From: Bin5 sp034422415
GTDB taxonomy: Bacteria; Chloroflexota; Anaerolineae; Caldilineales; Caldilineaceae
Direction: 5' to 3'
Assembly: GCA_965202955.1 (NCBI GenBank)
Contig: OZ241871.1
Location: forward strand, 1,674,001 to 1,738,000
Length of the DNA stretch: 64,000 nucleotides
Shown: in pieces, positions 44,851-53,833 of the stretch
How the letters are laid out: the number at the start of each line of letters is the position of its first letter
Position numbering within the stretch: position 1 is the first letter of the stretch
Program-made: the position numbers and the translations under genes
Notes under the pieces: model-generated
Database searches by the model: none
Seen by the model: only the letters and a program-made list of their open reading frames with translations
What the model was told of the DNA's origin: nothing

Positions 44851-46092
44851 GTGCAGGTCGATCGCCAGCAGTTTATGGAGCAGGGCTACCTGGTTGTGCC
44901 TGAGGTGATTCCGCCGCAGCGGTTGGAGCAGATGCGCGCCGATTTCGAAACCCTGGTCGACAGACAGCGGCGCATCTGGGCGCAGGAGCGCGGGCCGGAT
45001 GACCCCCCGGGCGGCGCCTGGGAGACACGGCCGCAGCCGCGGCTGAGCCCGTACGAACCGCTGATCGACGAGGAGACGGCGAGCACGGTCGAGGTCTGGC
45101 TGCAGGAGAATACGCTGGGCGTGAGCCGGCAGCTGATGTGCGTGCCGGAGGCGACGTCGGTGGCGGGGATGACGCTGATGTGCAACCCGGTGCGCGATCA
45201 CGGGCCGGCGCCGTGGCATCGCGATGTTCACCCGATCGATATGGCGCCGATGGCGGGCCTGCAGAATGATCTGCTGGAGAACGGGCCGAGAGTCCTGCAG
45301 TGGAACATTCCGCTGTACGACGACGACGTGCTGTGGATTGTGCCGGGCAGCCACCGGCGGCTGAACACCGAAACCGAGGACCGGGAGCTGCTGGCCGACC
45401 CGCACAAGCCGCTGACGGGCGGCATTCCGGTGGAGCTTAAGGCCGGCGACGGGGTCGTGTACGTCAACTATCTGCTGCATTGGGGAAGCAACTACAGCAC
45501 CAAGATCCGCCGCACGATCCACGGCGGCCATTCGATCTTCCCCCACTTCCCGGATCTGTCGTTCAGCGACTATCTTGCGCCGGAGGCGCGCGCGCTGTTC
45601 AGGAGGTGGCAGAGGCTGGGTCAGGCGCAGCAGGAGTTGACCGAGGCGGCGCTGCGGGCGGTGCTGGACGGCGCTGCGGGCGCGTACGACAGCACGCTGG
45701 AGGCGCTGCAGCCGGGCGTGGGCGAGGACGGCAAGATGTTGCTGTCGATCTATCTGTGCAAGGCCGCGCTGCATATGCTGGTTGTGAAGCAGAACAACGC
45801 AGCCGCAGCGGCGAACGGCTCGTCCGGCCCGCTGGCGAAGTTCAGCGAGGACTTCCTCAGCAGCGCGCTCAACCCGCACGCGATTTCGATCAACTGGGGG
45901 CCCCAGTTCGCCGACCGCTTCACGCTGGAGGAGACGGCCGCCCTGCTCGACCGCTTTGCGACGATGGACAGGAAGCTGCAGGCCGAAGAAGAGCATTTCT
46001 CGCCCGGCTACCAGTCCGGCCCGATGCGCTACTTCTTCAACGAGATGCCGGCCGATTTCACGCTGTCGGACTTCATCGCCGGCTGGAGCTGA
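44851..46092 (+). CDS. Phytanoyl-CoA dioxygenase family protein, copy 2
   Basis: A 413-residue tandem paralogue with the same HRDVHPIDM iron motif and LHWGSNYSTKIRRTIHGGHS distal region. The GTG start at 44851 aligns exactly with the ATG of copy 1, and the same GAGGAGGGACGAACA leader precedes it, so the duplication included the 5' untranslated region. It ends 63 bases before the end of the leftward SDR gene. It may have a related but different substrate. Confidence 0.87.
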   Translation: MQVDRQQFMEQGYLVVPEVIPPQRLEQMRADFETLVDRQRRIWAQERGPDDPPGGAWETRPQPRLSPYEPLIDEETASTVEVWLQENTLGVSRQLMCVPEATSVAGMTLMCNPVRDHGPAPWHRDVHPIDMAPMAGLQNDLLENGPRVLQWNIPLYDDDVLWIVPGSHRRLNTETEDRELLADPHKPLTGGIPVELKAGDGVVYVNYLLHWGSNYSTKIRRTIHGGHSIFPHFPDLSFSDYLAPEARALFRRWQRLGQAQQELTEAALRAVLDGAAGAYDSTLEALQPGVGEDGKMLLSIYLCKAALHMLVVKQNNAAAAANGSSGPLAKFSEDFLSSALNPHAISINWGPQFADRFTLEETAALLDRFATMDRKLQAEEEHFSPGYQSGPMRYFFNEMPADFTLSDFIAGWS

Positions 46093-46155
46093 ATTTGGCC
46101 CTCGCCAGCGCGCGGCGGTTGCGTCCGGCTCGGGCCAAAATCCCAAAACTGCCTC

Positions 46156-47010
46156 TCACAGTTCGCTCTCAAGCCATCGCGAGCCTTGCGCTTCCAGCTG
46201 GGCGCGCAGATCCTTCTCCAGGCGCCCGATCATGCCGCCGGGGCTGAACGCCGCGTTGCCGGCGTCGGCGATCAGGTTGTGGCCGGTGATGGCGACCGAC
46301 TCATCTGAAGCCAGAAACAGCATGACCTCGGCCACCTGTTCGGGCAGGGCGGGGCTGCCCATCGGATAGGCGAACTTCTGCGTACGGACCGCGGCCGGAT
46401 TGTTGGCGAGCATCTCGTATTTCTTTTCGGTCAGCATACGCGCGGGCGTGAGCGTATTGGCGCGGATGCCGTCGGGGCCGTAGGTGATCGCCAGATGCTG
46501 GCTGAAATTGATCATGGCCGCCTTGGCCGGGCCGTAGGATGAGATGCTGGGGCTGCCGCCAAGCGCCGTGCTCGACGAGACGTTGATGATGCCGCCGCCG
46601 CCCTGCTCGATCATCAGCGGGACCACCAGCTTGCAGAAGAGAAGCGGCGCGGTCACGTGGCAGGCGAAGCCATCGTTCCAGTCTTCGAGCGTAACCTCCT
46701 CCAACATGCCGCCCGGGTTGTCGATGATGGCGTTGTTGACCATGACATCGACCCGCCCATAGCGCTCGACGGTGAACTGGACCAGGGCGGTTATGTCCTC
46801 CTCGATCATGACATCACAGCGTTTGTAGGCGATCTCGCCGCTCAGTCCTTCGGCCGCGGCGAGCACCTTCTGCGCGTTCTCCGGCGTTCGGCCGCGGTCG
46901 CAGATAACGACCTTTGCGCCCTCGCGCGCGAAGGCGAGCGCGCCGGCCTTGCCCAGCCCCAGCGTCGCGCCGGTGATGATTGCGACTTTGCCTTCCAGTC
47001 TCGTACCCAT
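46156..47010 (-). CDS. SDR family oxidoreductase
   Basis: A 284-residue short-chain dehydrogenase: VAIITGATLGLGKAGALAFA (cofactor loop), VMVNNAIIDNPGG, INVSSSTALGG, and the YxxxK pair in SISSYGPAKAAMINFSQHLA. The NNAI replaces the usual NNAG. The C-terminus has ITGHNLIADAGNAAFSPGGM. It is the last gene of the leftward sugar-transport operon, 84 bases after the glycosidase-like gene, and probably oxidises or reduces the imported sugar. Confidence 0.86.
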   Translation of the reverse strand: MGTRLEGKVAIITGATLGLGKAGALAFAREGAKVVICDRGRTPENAQKVLAAAEGLSGEIAYKRCDVMIEEDITALVQFTVERYGRVDVMVNNAIIDNPGGMLEEVTLEDWNDGFACHVTAPLLFCKLVVPLMIEQGGGGIINVSSSTALGGSPSISSYGPAKAAMINFSQHLAITYGPDGIRANTLTPARMLTEKKYEMLANNPAAVRTQKFAYPMGSPALPEQVAEVMLFLASDESVAITGHNLIADAGNAAFSPGGMIGRLEKDLRAQLEAQGSRWLESEL

Positions 47011-47094
47011 GAATCTCTCCTTATGTTCGGTGGCGGTGACGCAAAAACGGGCCGCTGCGCGCGGCGTGCACGTTGCGAAATGGCGTGCATGGGG

Positions 47095-48450
47095 TCAGTC
47101 GCCGAATGAGAGGGAATAGAGCGCTGCGTCGCGCAGCTCAAGGATGACCTGAATCTCGCGGCCCTCCAGCGCCGACAGATCGCTCCCATCGCGCCATTGC
47201 AGCGGATGATCGGTGACATCGGCCTCGACCGGAACTGAATCGGCGAGGCTCCTGCCGTCGACCTCCTTCACCGCCGCCCTGATCATACCGCCGTCGGCGT
47301 CGGCGCTGACGCGGAGCCGGCGTCCGCTGCACGTTACAGGGTGCGTTACGAGCGTAGCGGTCTGTGTCTTGTTGGCCGGCGTCAACCCGGCGAAACCGTC
47401 GGGGCGCAGCGTCGCCAGCCCAAGATAGGCGGAGCGCCAGTCGGTGTGGGGGCCGTCGCTGCCGCCGTAGTAGAGCTGCAGGCGCCCCTCCTTGAGGAAC
47501 GGATAGGCCGCGGCGTAGACGCAGCCCCAGTCGAAACAGCCTTCCTCGCCGCGCTCGATCAGCGGCGTGCCCGGTGAGACGCGCTGCCATTGCACGGTAT
47601 CGCTGCTCCAGGCCAGCTCGCAATCGACGAGGTCGGTCGCGGTGTCGAACATCATCAGCAGGCCGAGATAGAGCTGGGCCCAGGGGAAGACGATCAGCGC
47701 ATAGGTCTGACGGTCCGGTTCGTCGGGCAGGGCCTGCAGCACCTCGACCGCGCGCGTCCAGCTCTTGAAATCCGCGCTTTCGGTGCGACCGACGGTGCGC
47801 TGGCGCCCGTCCCACAGGCGGGTGATGCCGACATATCTGCCGTTGCGTTCGTCCCAGAACAGATTGTTGTGGGTATCCCAGCGGGCGTCGATCTCCGGGC
47901 AGGGCTGCAAGGGGGACCAGTGCAGGCCGTCGGGCGAGCGGGCGACGCCGCCCTCCATAAACGCCTTGAACCTGCCGGCCGGGTCGGGATCATGGGGGTC
48001 GAGCGTGACACCGACGCCGTGGACATCGCGCATCACCAGGTTGTTGCGGGTGGAGCCGTTGAACTCGATCAGGCCGAGCTCCGGCCTGTCCCAGTGGATG
48101 CCGTCGGCCGAGACGGCGTAGCAGACGCCCATCTCACGGTGCTTTCGGATCTGACTTTCAGCCCCGGCTTTGGCCAGCGCGGCGCGGTAGGCGCCGGGTT
48201 GGCGTTGCGCCGGCGGGGTGTCGGTGGTGGCCACGTCGATGATGAAAGGGTTGTACCAGCACTTGTAGAGGCTGTCGGTCGGATCGAAGATGACGTTGGC
48301 GTAGAGGTTGTCGTGGCGGATCTCCCAGGGCAGATCCTCGCCGAACAGAGGGTTTTGGCCTGCCTTGCGGGCCTGGCCGGGCCTGACCATGAGAGCTTCG
48401 GCCTGCGCCCAGAGGGAGGTGTCGAGCAGGAGGTATCTGTCGTGGCTCAT
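47095..48450 (-). CDS. Glycoside-hydrolase-like five-bladed beta-propeller protein
   Basis: A 451-residue protein without signal peptide. Repeated blade-like segments include WEIRHDNLYANVIFDPTDSL, VCYAVSADGIHWDRPELGLI, GGVARSPDGLHWSPLQPCPE, THNNLFWDERNGRYVGITRL and QLYYGGSDGPHTDWRSAYLG. This is the pattern of GH32/GH43/GH130-like propellers, with a C-terminal beta-sandwich (LRVSADADGGMIRAAVKEVD). It overlaps the upstream permease gene by four bases. It probably hydrolyses or phosphorolyses the imported oligosaccharide; the exact family was not resolved. Confidence 0.78.
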   Translation of the reverse strand: MSHDRYLLLDTSLWAQAEALMVRPGQARKAGQNPLFGEDLPWEIRHDNLYANVIFDPTDSLYKCWYNPFIIDVATTDTPPAQRQPGAYRAALAKAGAESQIRKHREMGVCYAVSADGIHWDRPELGLIEFNGSTRNNLVMRDVHGVGVTLDPHDPDPAGRFKAFMEGGVARSPDGLHWSPLQPCPEIDARWDTHNNLFWDERNGRYVGITRLWDGRQRTVGRTESADFKSWTRAVEVLQALPDEPDRQTYALIVFPWAQLYLGLLMMFDTATDLVDCELAWSSDTVQWQRVSPGTPLIERGEEGCFDWGCVYAAAYPFLKEGRLQLYYGGSDGPHTDWRSAYLGLATLRPDGFAGLTPANKTQTATLVTHPVTCSGRRLRVSADADGGMIRAAVKEVDGRSLADSVPVEADVTDHPLQWRDGSDLSALEGREIQVILELRDAALYSLSFGD

Positions 48451-49322
48451 GTGCCGGTCCTCCCCGTCAGGGCGATGCCGCGCACCATATACTTCTGGCC
48501 GATGAAGAAGACGGCGATCATCGGCAGCGAGGTGAAGACGGTGGCCGCCATCAGCAGTCCCGGCACGGGATCGCCCTGCGCGATCTGCCAGCGCAGGAAG
48601 GCGAGGCCGATGGCGACGGTGTAGGTGCTGTCCTGGCTGAGATAGATAACCTGCTTCACGAAATCGGTCCAGACGTTGATGAAGGCGAAGATGGCGATCG
48701 TCGCCAGCGCCGGCTTGGTCAGCGGCAGCAGAATGCGCCAGTAGATGCCCAGCTCGTTGCAGCCGTCGATCTTGGCGGCGTCGTCGAGCTCGGACGGCAG
48801 GGTCATGAAGAACTGGCGCATGAGAAAGACGTAGACGGGGTTGGCGAAGTAGCTGGGCACGATGAGCGGCAGCCAGGTGCCGACCCAGCCGATATCCCTG
48901 TAGAGCAGGAAGCGGGGGATGACAACGACCCAGAAAGGGAGCATCATCGTGCTGAGGAGGACCATGAAGAGAAAGTTGCGGCCCCAGAACTTGAGGCGGG
49001 AGAAGCCGAAGCCGACGACGGAGGCGCTGATCAGCTCGCCGACGACGGAGAGCGAAACGATGATGGTCGTGTTGATAAAGTAGCGGCCAAAGGGCACGCT
49101 GTTCCAGGCGCTGGGATAGTTTCCGAGATAGAAGGCGGAGGGGAAGAGCCGCACCGGAATCTGATTGTAGTCCTCAAAGGTTTTGAGCGAGCTCATGAGG
49201 ACCCAGAAGAGCGGAAAGATGAACCAGACGAAGCCGACCGCCAGCAGAATGTAGGCCAGCAGGTCGCGCAGGCGGCGCTGGGTCGTCTTGCTTTTGCTCC
49301 AGGAAGCGGTCAGCGCGGACAC
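48447..49322 (-). CDS. Carbohydrate ABC transporter permease (MalG type)
   Basis: A 291-residue inner-membrane permease with six hydrophobic segments (LLAYILLAVGFVWFIFPLFW first) and the EAA loop DDAAKIDGCNELGIYWRILL followed by PLTKPAL, which docks the ATPase. A GTG start at 49322 is used, seven bases after the partner permease stop. It overlaps the glycosidase-like gene by four bases. No MsmX/MalK-type ATPase is in this operon, so a shared ATPase encoded elsewhere is likely. Confidence 0.9.
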   Translation of the reverse strand: MSALTASWSKSKTTQRRLRDLLAYILLAVGFVWFIFPLFWVLMSSLKTFEDYNQIPVRLFPSAFYLGNYPSAWNSVPFGRYFINTTIIVSLSVVGELISASVVGFGFSRLKFWGRNFLFMVLLSTMMLPFWVVVIPRFLLYRDIGWVGTWLPLIVPSYFANPVYVFLMRQFFMTLPSELDDAAKIDGCNELGIYWRILLPLTKPALATIAIFAFINVWTDFVKQVIYLSQDSTYTVAIGLAFLRWQIAQGDPVPGLLMAATVFTSLPMIAVFFIGQKYMVRGIALTGRTGT

Positions 49323-49329
49323 GGCGCGG

Positions 49330-50244
49330 TTACTCGTCGCCCTCGTAGTAGACCCAGTAACGGGCTACGCGGAAATTGATAACGGTCAGGGCGAGGATGA
49401 TGAGGAAGATCATCCAGGCCAGCGCGGAGGCATAGCCCATGCGGTAGAACTCAAAGGCCTGGCGATAGAGATAGAGGCCGTAGAAGAGAGTGGCGGTGCC
49501 GGGGCCGCCATTGGTCATAATAAAGGCCTCGACAAATGATTGCATCACACCGATCGTGGTAACGATAACGTTGTAGAAGATGGCGGGCGAGATCTGGGGC
49601 AGGGTGACGTGCCAGAACTTGGCCCATTCGCCGCCGCCGTCGAGCTCGACGGCCTCGTAGAGATGCTGGGGGACGCCCTGCAGCGCGGCCAGGATGATGA
49701 GCATGGCCGCGCCGGCCGTGGCGAGCGCTTTGAGCGCCAGCGACGGCAGCGCCCAGGATGTATCGAAGAGCCAGTTGGGGCCCTCGATGCCTACCCAGCC
49801 GAGCGCGACGTTGATGGGGCCGTTCTTGGCCAGAATGGTCGTCCACAGCAGCGCCAGACCGACGCCGCCGATGACGCTGGGCATGTAGAACGACGTGCGG
49901 AAGAAGGGGATGCCGCGCACAGCCTGGTTGAGCAGAATGGCGACGAGGATGCTGATGAATGTGCCGGCCGGCACGGTGAGCAGGACGTAGGTAAAGGTAA
50001 CGCGCAGAGCGTCAGCGACCCTTTCGTCGTCGAAGAGCATGCGCTGGATGTTTTCAAAGCCGATGAACTCCGGCTCGCCAATCAGCTGGTAGCGGGTAAA
50101 ACTGAGGATGAAGGAGGCGATGAAGGGATAGACCATCAGGAAGCTGAAACTCACCAGCCAGGGGGAGATGAAGGCCCAGCCGACGATGTGCGGTCTCAAC
50201 CTGGCCCAGCGGATATTCGAGGCAAACGTCCTGGAGGTGTGCAT
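49330..50244 (-). CDS. Sugar ABC transporter permease (MalF type)
   Basis: A 304-residue permease: GWAFISPWLVSFSFLMVYPF (first helix) and the EAA loop EAVELDGGGEWAKFWHVTLP. It pairs with the MalG-type gene. Between it and the upstream binding-protein gene lie 126 bases containing a heptamer array. Confidence 0.9.
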   Translation of the reverse strand: MHTSRTFASNIRWARLRPHIVGWAFISPWLVSFSFLMVYPFIASFILSFTRYQLIGEPEFIGFENIQRMLFDDERVADALRVTFTYVLLTVPAGTFISILVAILLNQAVRGIPFFRTSFYMPSVIGGVGLALLWTTILAKNGPINVALGWVGIEGPNWLFDTSWALPSLALKALATAGAAMLIILAALQGVPQHLYEAVELDGGGEWAKFWHVTLPQISPAIFYNVIVTTIGVMQSFVEAFIMTNGGPGTATLFYGLYLYRQAFEFYRMGYASALAWMIFLIILALTVINFRVARYWVYYEGDE

Positions 50245-50245
50245 C

Positions 50246-50295
50246 AGTGGTCGGTGGCCGGTTGCCAGTGGTCAGTGGTCAGTGGTCAGTGAGTG
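50246..50295. repeat. GGTCGGTGGC/CAGTGGT heptamer array
   Basis: About seven units (CAGTGGTCAGTGGTCAGTGG and CGGTGGC variants) lie in the gap between the binding-protein and permease genes of the leftward operon. Confidence 0.8.
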
Positions 50296-50370
50296 GTGGT
50301 TAACAAGCAGTGAATCGTGGATAGCGGCGCGTGGGAATGCGGGCCGCTATCCACTGTTGTGCGGAAGGGA

Positions 50371-51714
50371 TCAGGCGTGCGCGCCCAGGATTTCGTCGGT
50401 CTTCTGGTCGACGACGGCGACCTGCTCTTCGACGCTTACCTCGCAGCGCAGCACGTCGCCCCAGAGGATCTTGATCTCGCCGAACCATTCGAGGACGCCG
50501 GGAAGCTGCGGCGTGAAGATGAAGTTGTCGAGGGCATCGAGCCGGGCCTCGACCGCTTCGGGGCCGCCCCACGTGGCCTGGTAGTCTGGGTCCTGCCACA
50601 CGCCGGCGTTGACCGGTTCGGCCGTGCCGGCCAGGCCGATGTTCTTCTGGTTCTCGAAGTTGGCCAGGTAGATCATGAACTCGAAGGCCTCGGCCGGGTG
50701 CTGGCTTTGCGTGGTCACGATATGGAAATGCATCGAGCCGAGGCCGGCGCTCTGGCCCGTGTTGGGCGAACGGACCCAGGCGACCTGGGTGAGGTTGTGG
50801 TCGCTGTTATTGACCCAGTAGAGATCGCCGCGGGAGGCGATGCCCTGCACGCCGGCAGCCCACGGGTAGATGCCCAAAGCCTGGCCCTGGCCCTGGTAAT
50901 CGTCCACGTTCAACATGCAGCCGTCCTGGCAGATCATGTCGACCGCGAACTGCTGGCCTTCGATGAACTCGGGCGTGTTCCAGGAGCCTCTCTTGTTCTC
51001 GACGTCGATGAGCTGACCGCCGTTGGCGACGCTCCAGTTGACGAGGCCGTCCTGCTCGATATTGCCGAAGCTGAAGTTGGAGCCGATGATGTCCTCGCCG
51101 AGCTCGCTGATGGCGCAGGCCGCCTCGCGGTAGTCGTTCCAGTCCCACCACTTATCGCCGTTGTGGTCGTGTTCCCACGGCATGGGGACGCCGGCCTCTT
51201 CGAAGAGGTCCTTGTTGATGCCGGACATGACGATATTGAGCTGGAACGGCACGGCCTTGACCTTGCCCGGCTCGTACCCGACATGATTGGGGATCCGGAT
51301 CAGCTCGCTGCCCTCCTGTCCGGGGAAGGGCGTGCCGCTGGCCTCGAAGTAGGGGGTGAGATCGGCGGCGATTTCATGGAAAGCGCTCAGCTGCAGATCG
51401 AAGAACAACATAATGTCGCCCCACTCACCGGCGGCGACCAGGATCGGCATGCGGCGGTCGAAGTCGGCGACCGGTTCAAAGATAATGCCGATTTCGGGGC
51501 GCTGTTCGGCCCAGTTGTCGAGAAAGCCGTTCATAAGCTCGCGGCGCACGCCGGAGCCCCACTTGTTGAGGAAACGAAGGGCGACGCGTTCCGAGGTAGG
51601 CCCTGCGGAATCCGCTGCCGGAGGCATCGGCGCCACACATCCGGCCACCGCCGCTCCCGCTACCAGGCCGCCAGAAACTTTCAAAAAATCACGTCTGCTT
51701 GACTTGCCAGTCAT
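50371..51714 (-). CDS. Extracellular sugar-binding protein with Tat lipoprotein signal
   Basis: A 447-residue solute-binding protein. It begins with a twin-arginine lipoprotein leader (SSRRDFLKVSGGLVAGAAVAGC), so it is exported folded and lipid-anchored. The mature part has SBP family 1 features (LRFLNKWGSGVRRELMNGFL, KVKAVPFQLNIVMSGINKDL, FEFMIYLANFENQKNIGLAG). ATG 51714 follows AGGAGAGAAGATCG. It is the first gene of the leftward sugar uptake operon and diverges from the TIM-barrel gene at 51939. Confidence 0.9.
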   Translation of the reverse strand: MTGKSSRRDFLKVSGGLVAGAAVAGCVAPMPPAADSAGPTSERVALRFLNKWGSGVRRELMNGFLDNWAEQRPEIGIIFEPVADFDRRMPILVAAGEWGDIMLFFDLQLSAFHEIAADLTPYFEASGTPFPGQEGSELIRIPNHVGYEPGKVKAVPFQLNIVMSGINKDLFEEAGVPMPWEHDHNGDKWWDWNDYREAACAISELGEDIIGSNFSFGNIEQDGLVNWSVANGGQLIDVENKRGSWNTPEFIEGQQFAVDMICQDGCMLNVDDYQGQGQALGIYPWAAGVQGIASRGDLYWVNNSDHNLTQVAWVRSPNTGQSAGLGSMHFHIVTTQSQHPAEAFEFMIYLANFENQKNIGLAGTAEPVNAGVWQDPDYQATWGGPEAVEARLDALDNFIFTPQLPGVLEWFGEIKILWGDVLRCEVSVEEQVAVVDQKTDEILGAHA

Positions 51715-51938
51715 CGATCTTCTCTCCTTATGGTTGTGCTTCGATCTATCGATTACGCGTTACTTTCCTCTAACTTCCTCCTTTCCTTCTTTCGTGATGG
51801 GGCGGGGCTTCCGGTGTTGCCAACGAGAGGTCCAGGCCAAAAATATAGCACCTGAGCGAGTCCTATTATACAATACGCCTGACGCACTGTCACAACAAAA
51901 GACATCCCACTTTTGCCCACTTTTGGAGAAGATCGCCC

Positions 51939-52706
51939 ATGCAATTTGGAATCTGTATGCCCATTGCCGATGTGGGGATCGCGCACGCGGCCGGCTTCGA
52001 TTTCATCGAGCCGACGGTGCGTTCACTGTCGCCGCTGGAGCCGGATTTTGACTCGATCCGGGCGCCGTTCGACAGCGCGCCGCTGCCGACGCCGGTCTTC
52101 AACGTCTTCGTGCCGACCGAGATCCCGCTGACCGGACCGGAAGTCGAGTGGGAACGGGTGGAGAGCTATCTGGAGGCGGCGATCGGGCGCGTGGCCGCGC
52201 TGGGCGGCGAGGCGATCGTCTTCGGCAGCGGCGGCGCACGGACCGTGCCGGACGGCTTTGCCAGGCAGGAGGCCAACGAGCAGCTGGCGCGCTTTCTGCG
52301 GCTTGCCGGGGGCGTGGCCGAGCGCAACGACGTCACGATCGTGATCGAGCCGCTGAATGCGCGCGAGTCGAACATCGTCAACAGCGTGGTCGAGGGAATG
52401 GAGCTGGCGCAGGCCGCCGGCCATCCACGCGTGCGGCTGCTGGCCGACCTCTTTCACATGATGGAGGACGGCGAGCCGCTGGAGAACATCACGACCTGCG
52501 CGGCCTGGCTGGACCACGTGCACGTGGCCGACACGACGCGCGGCGCGCCGGGCGAAGGCGACTACCCGTATGCCGAGTTCTTCCGGCGGCTGCACGAGGG
52601 CGGCTACAGCGGCCGCATCTCGATCGAGTGCCGCTGGGATGACCTGGCCGCGCAGGCCGGCCCGGCCGGGCAGTTCCTGCGCCGCATGTGGAACGAGACG
52701 CAATGA
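51939..52706 (+). CDS. Sugar phosphate isomerase/epimerase-like TIM-barrel protein
   Basis: A 255-residue xylose-isomerase-like TIM barrel (AP-endonuclease-2 fold): FGICMPIADVGIAHAAGFDF, metal-site-like TIVIEPLNARESNIVNSV, LLADLFHMMEDGE, DHVHVADTTRGAPGEGDYP and ISIECRWDD. It probably interconverts sugars or keto-acids. It overlaps the following Gfo/Idh gene by four bases (ATGA), starting a rightward catabolic operon. Confidence 0.86.
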   Translation: MQFGICMPIADVGIAHAAGFDFIEPTVRSLSPLEPDFDSIRAPFDSAPLPTPVFNVFVPTEIPLTGPEVEWERVESYLEAAIGRVAALGGEAIVFGSGGARTVPDGFARQEANEQLARFLRLAGGVAERNDVTIVIEPLNARESNIVNSVVEGMELAQAAGHPRVRLLADLFHMMEDGEPLENITTCAAWLDHVHVADTTRGAPGEGDYPYAEFFRRLHEGGYSGRISIECRWDDLAAQAGPAGQFLRRMWNETQ

Positions 52707-53746
52707 CACAGAACGCACAGTCCGAACTTGGTTTCGCCATCCTCGGCGCGGGGATGGTGGCGGAGTACCATTTGCAGGCGATCCGGGCCTGCGCCGAGCA
52801 GGGCGCGCGCCTGGTCGGCGTCGGTCACTACAATGCCGCCCGCTTCGGGGAGATCTCCGACCGCTTCGGCGTCGCGGCGCGGCCCTATGACGAGATTCTG
52901 GTCGACCCGGCGGTCGATGCCGTCTGCATCTGCACGCCCAGCGGCCAGCATGCGCATCAGGCGATCGCGGCCGCGTCGAACGGCAAGCATGTGCTGATGG
53001 AAAAACCGATGGCGCTGTCTTTGGCCGACGCCGACGCCATGATCGCGGCCTGCCGCCAGAACGGGGTGCAGCTCGGCGTCTGTCTGCAGCGGCGGGCGGA
53101 GCCGCTCTTCCGCCGCGTGCACGACGCCATCCACGGCGGCGACCTGGGCGAGATCACGCTCGGCGTCGTGACGATGCCCTACTTCCGCGACGAGGCCTAC
53201 TACGCGCAGGCCGAATGGCGCGGGACCTGGGCCCTCGACGGCGGCGGCGTGCTGATGAACCAGGGCATTCACATCGTCGACCTGCTGCTCTGGTTCATGG
53301 GCGACCCGGTCGACGTCCACGCCTTCGCCGATACGCGCCACCGTTCGGTCGAGATCGAGGATACGGCCGGCGCGGTGCTGCGCTTTGCCAACGGCGCGCT
53401 GGCGACGATCACGGCGACTGTAGCCGCGGAGCCCGGCTTCCCGCACCGGCTGGAGGTCTACGGCACCAACGGCGGCATCCAGATCGAGGGCGAGTCGGTG
53501 CTGCGCTGGGGCCTGGCCGACGCGTCCAAGGGCACGGTCGAGCCGTGGCCGCTGACGACCGAACAGGTCGATCCGGGCATGGCGGGTGACCCGCGCGGCA
53601 TCTCGATCAGCGGCCATATCGCAATCCTGCAGGACTTCATCGCCGGCATCCGCCGCGGCGAGGACCCGGTCATCGACGGCGCCGAGGGCAAGCGCAGCCT
53701 GGCGACGATCCTGGCGGTGTATGGGGAGAGTTTTTCTAGTTTTTAG
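52703..53746 (+). CDS. Gfo/Idh/MocA family oxidoreductase
   Basis: A 347-residue sugar oxidoreductase: FAILGAGMVAEYHLQAIRAC (Rossmann), AVCICTPSGQHAHQAIAAAS, HVLMEKPMALSLADADAMIA and MNQGIHIVDLLLWFMGDPVD. It is translationally coupled to the upstream TIM-barrel gene. Its last residues (SFSSF then TAG) are encoded by the T-rich heptamer array, so the gene's natural end has been replaced or extended by the repeat. Confidence 0.88.
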   Translation: MTQNAQSELGFAILGAGMVAEYHLQAIRACAEQGARLVGVGHYNAARFGEISDRFGVAARPYDEILVDPAVDAVCICTPSGQHAHQAIAAASNGKHVLMEKPMALSLADADAMIAACRQNGVQLGVCLQRRAEPLFRRVHDAIHGGDLGEITLGVVTMPYFRDEAYYAQAEWRGTWALDGGGVLMNQGIHIVDLLLWFMGDPVDVHAFADTRHRSVEIEDTAGAVLRFANGALATITATVAAEPGFPHRLEVYGTNGGIQIEGESVLRWGLADASKGTVEPWPLTTEQVDPGMAGDPRGISISGHIAILQDFIAGIRRGEDPVIDGAEGKRSLATILAVYGESFSSF

Positions 53747-53778
53747 TTTTTGGTTTTGAGTTTTGAGTTTTGAGTGGG
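53729..53778. repeat. AGTTTTT/GAGTTTT heptamer array overlapping a gene end
   Basis: About seven units (CTAGTTTTTAGTTTTTGGTT, then GAGTTTTGAGTTTTGAG) begin within the last codons of the Gfo/Idh gene and supply its TAG. Confidence 0.8.
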
Positions 53779-53833
53779 CGGCCTGCGTGGACTGTGATAG
53801 AGGACGCGGCTTAATTTGGAGAGATAGGACGAT

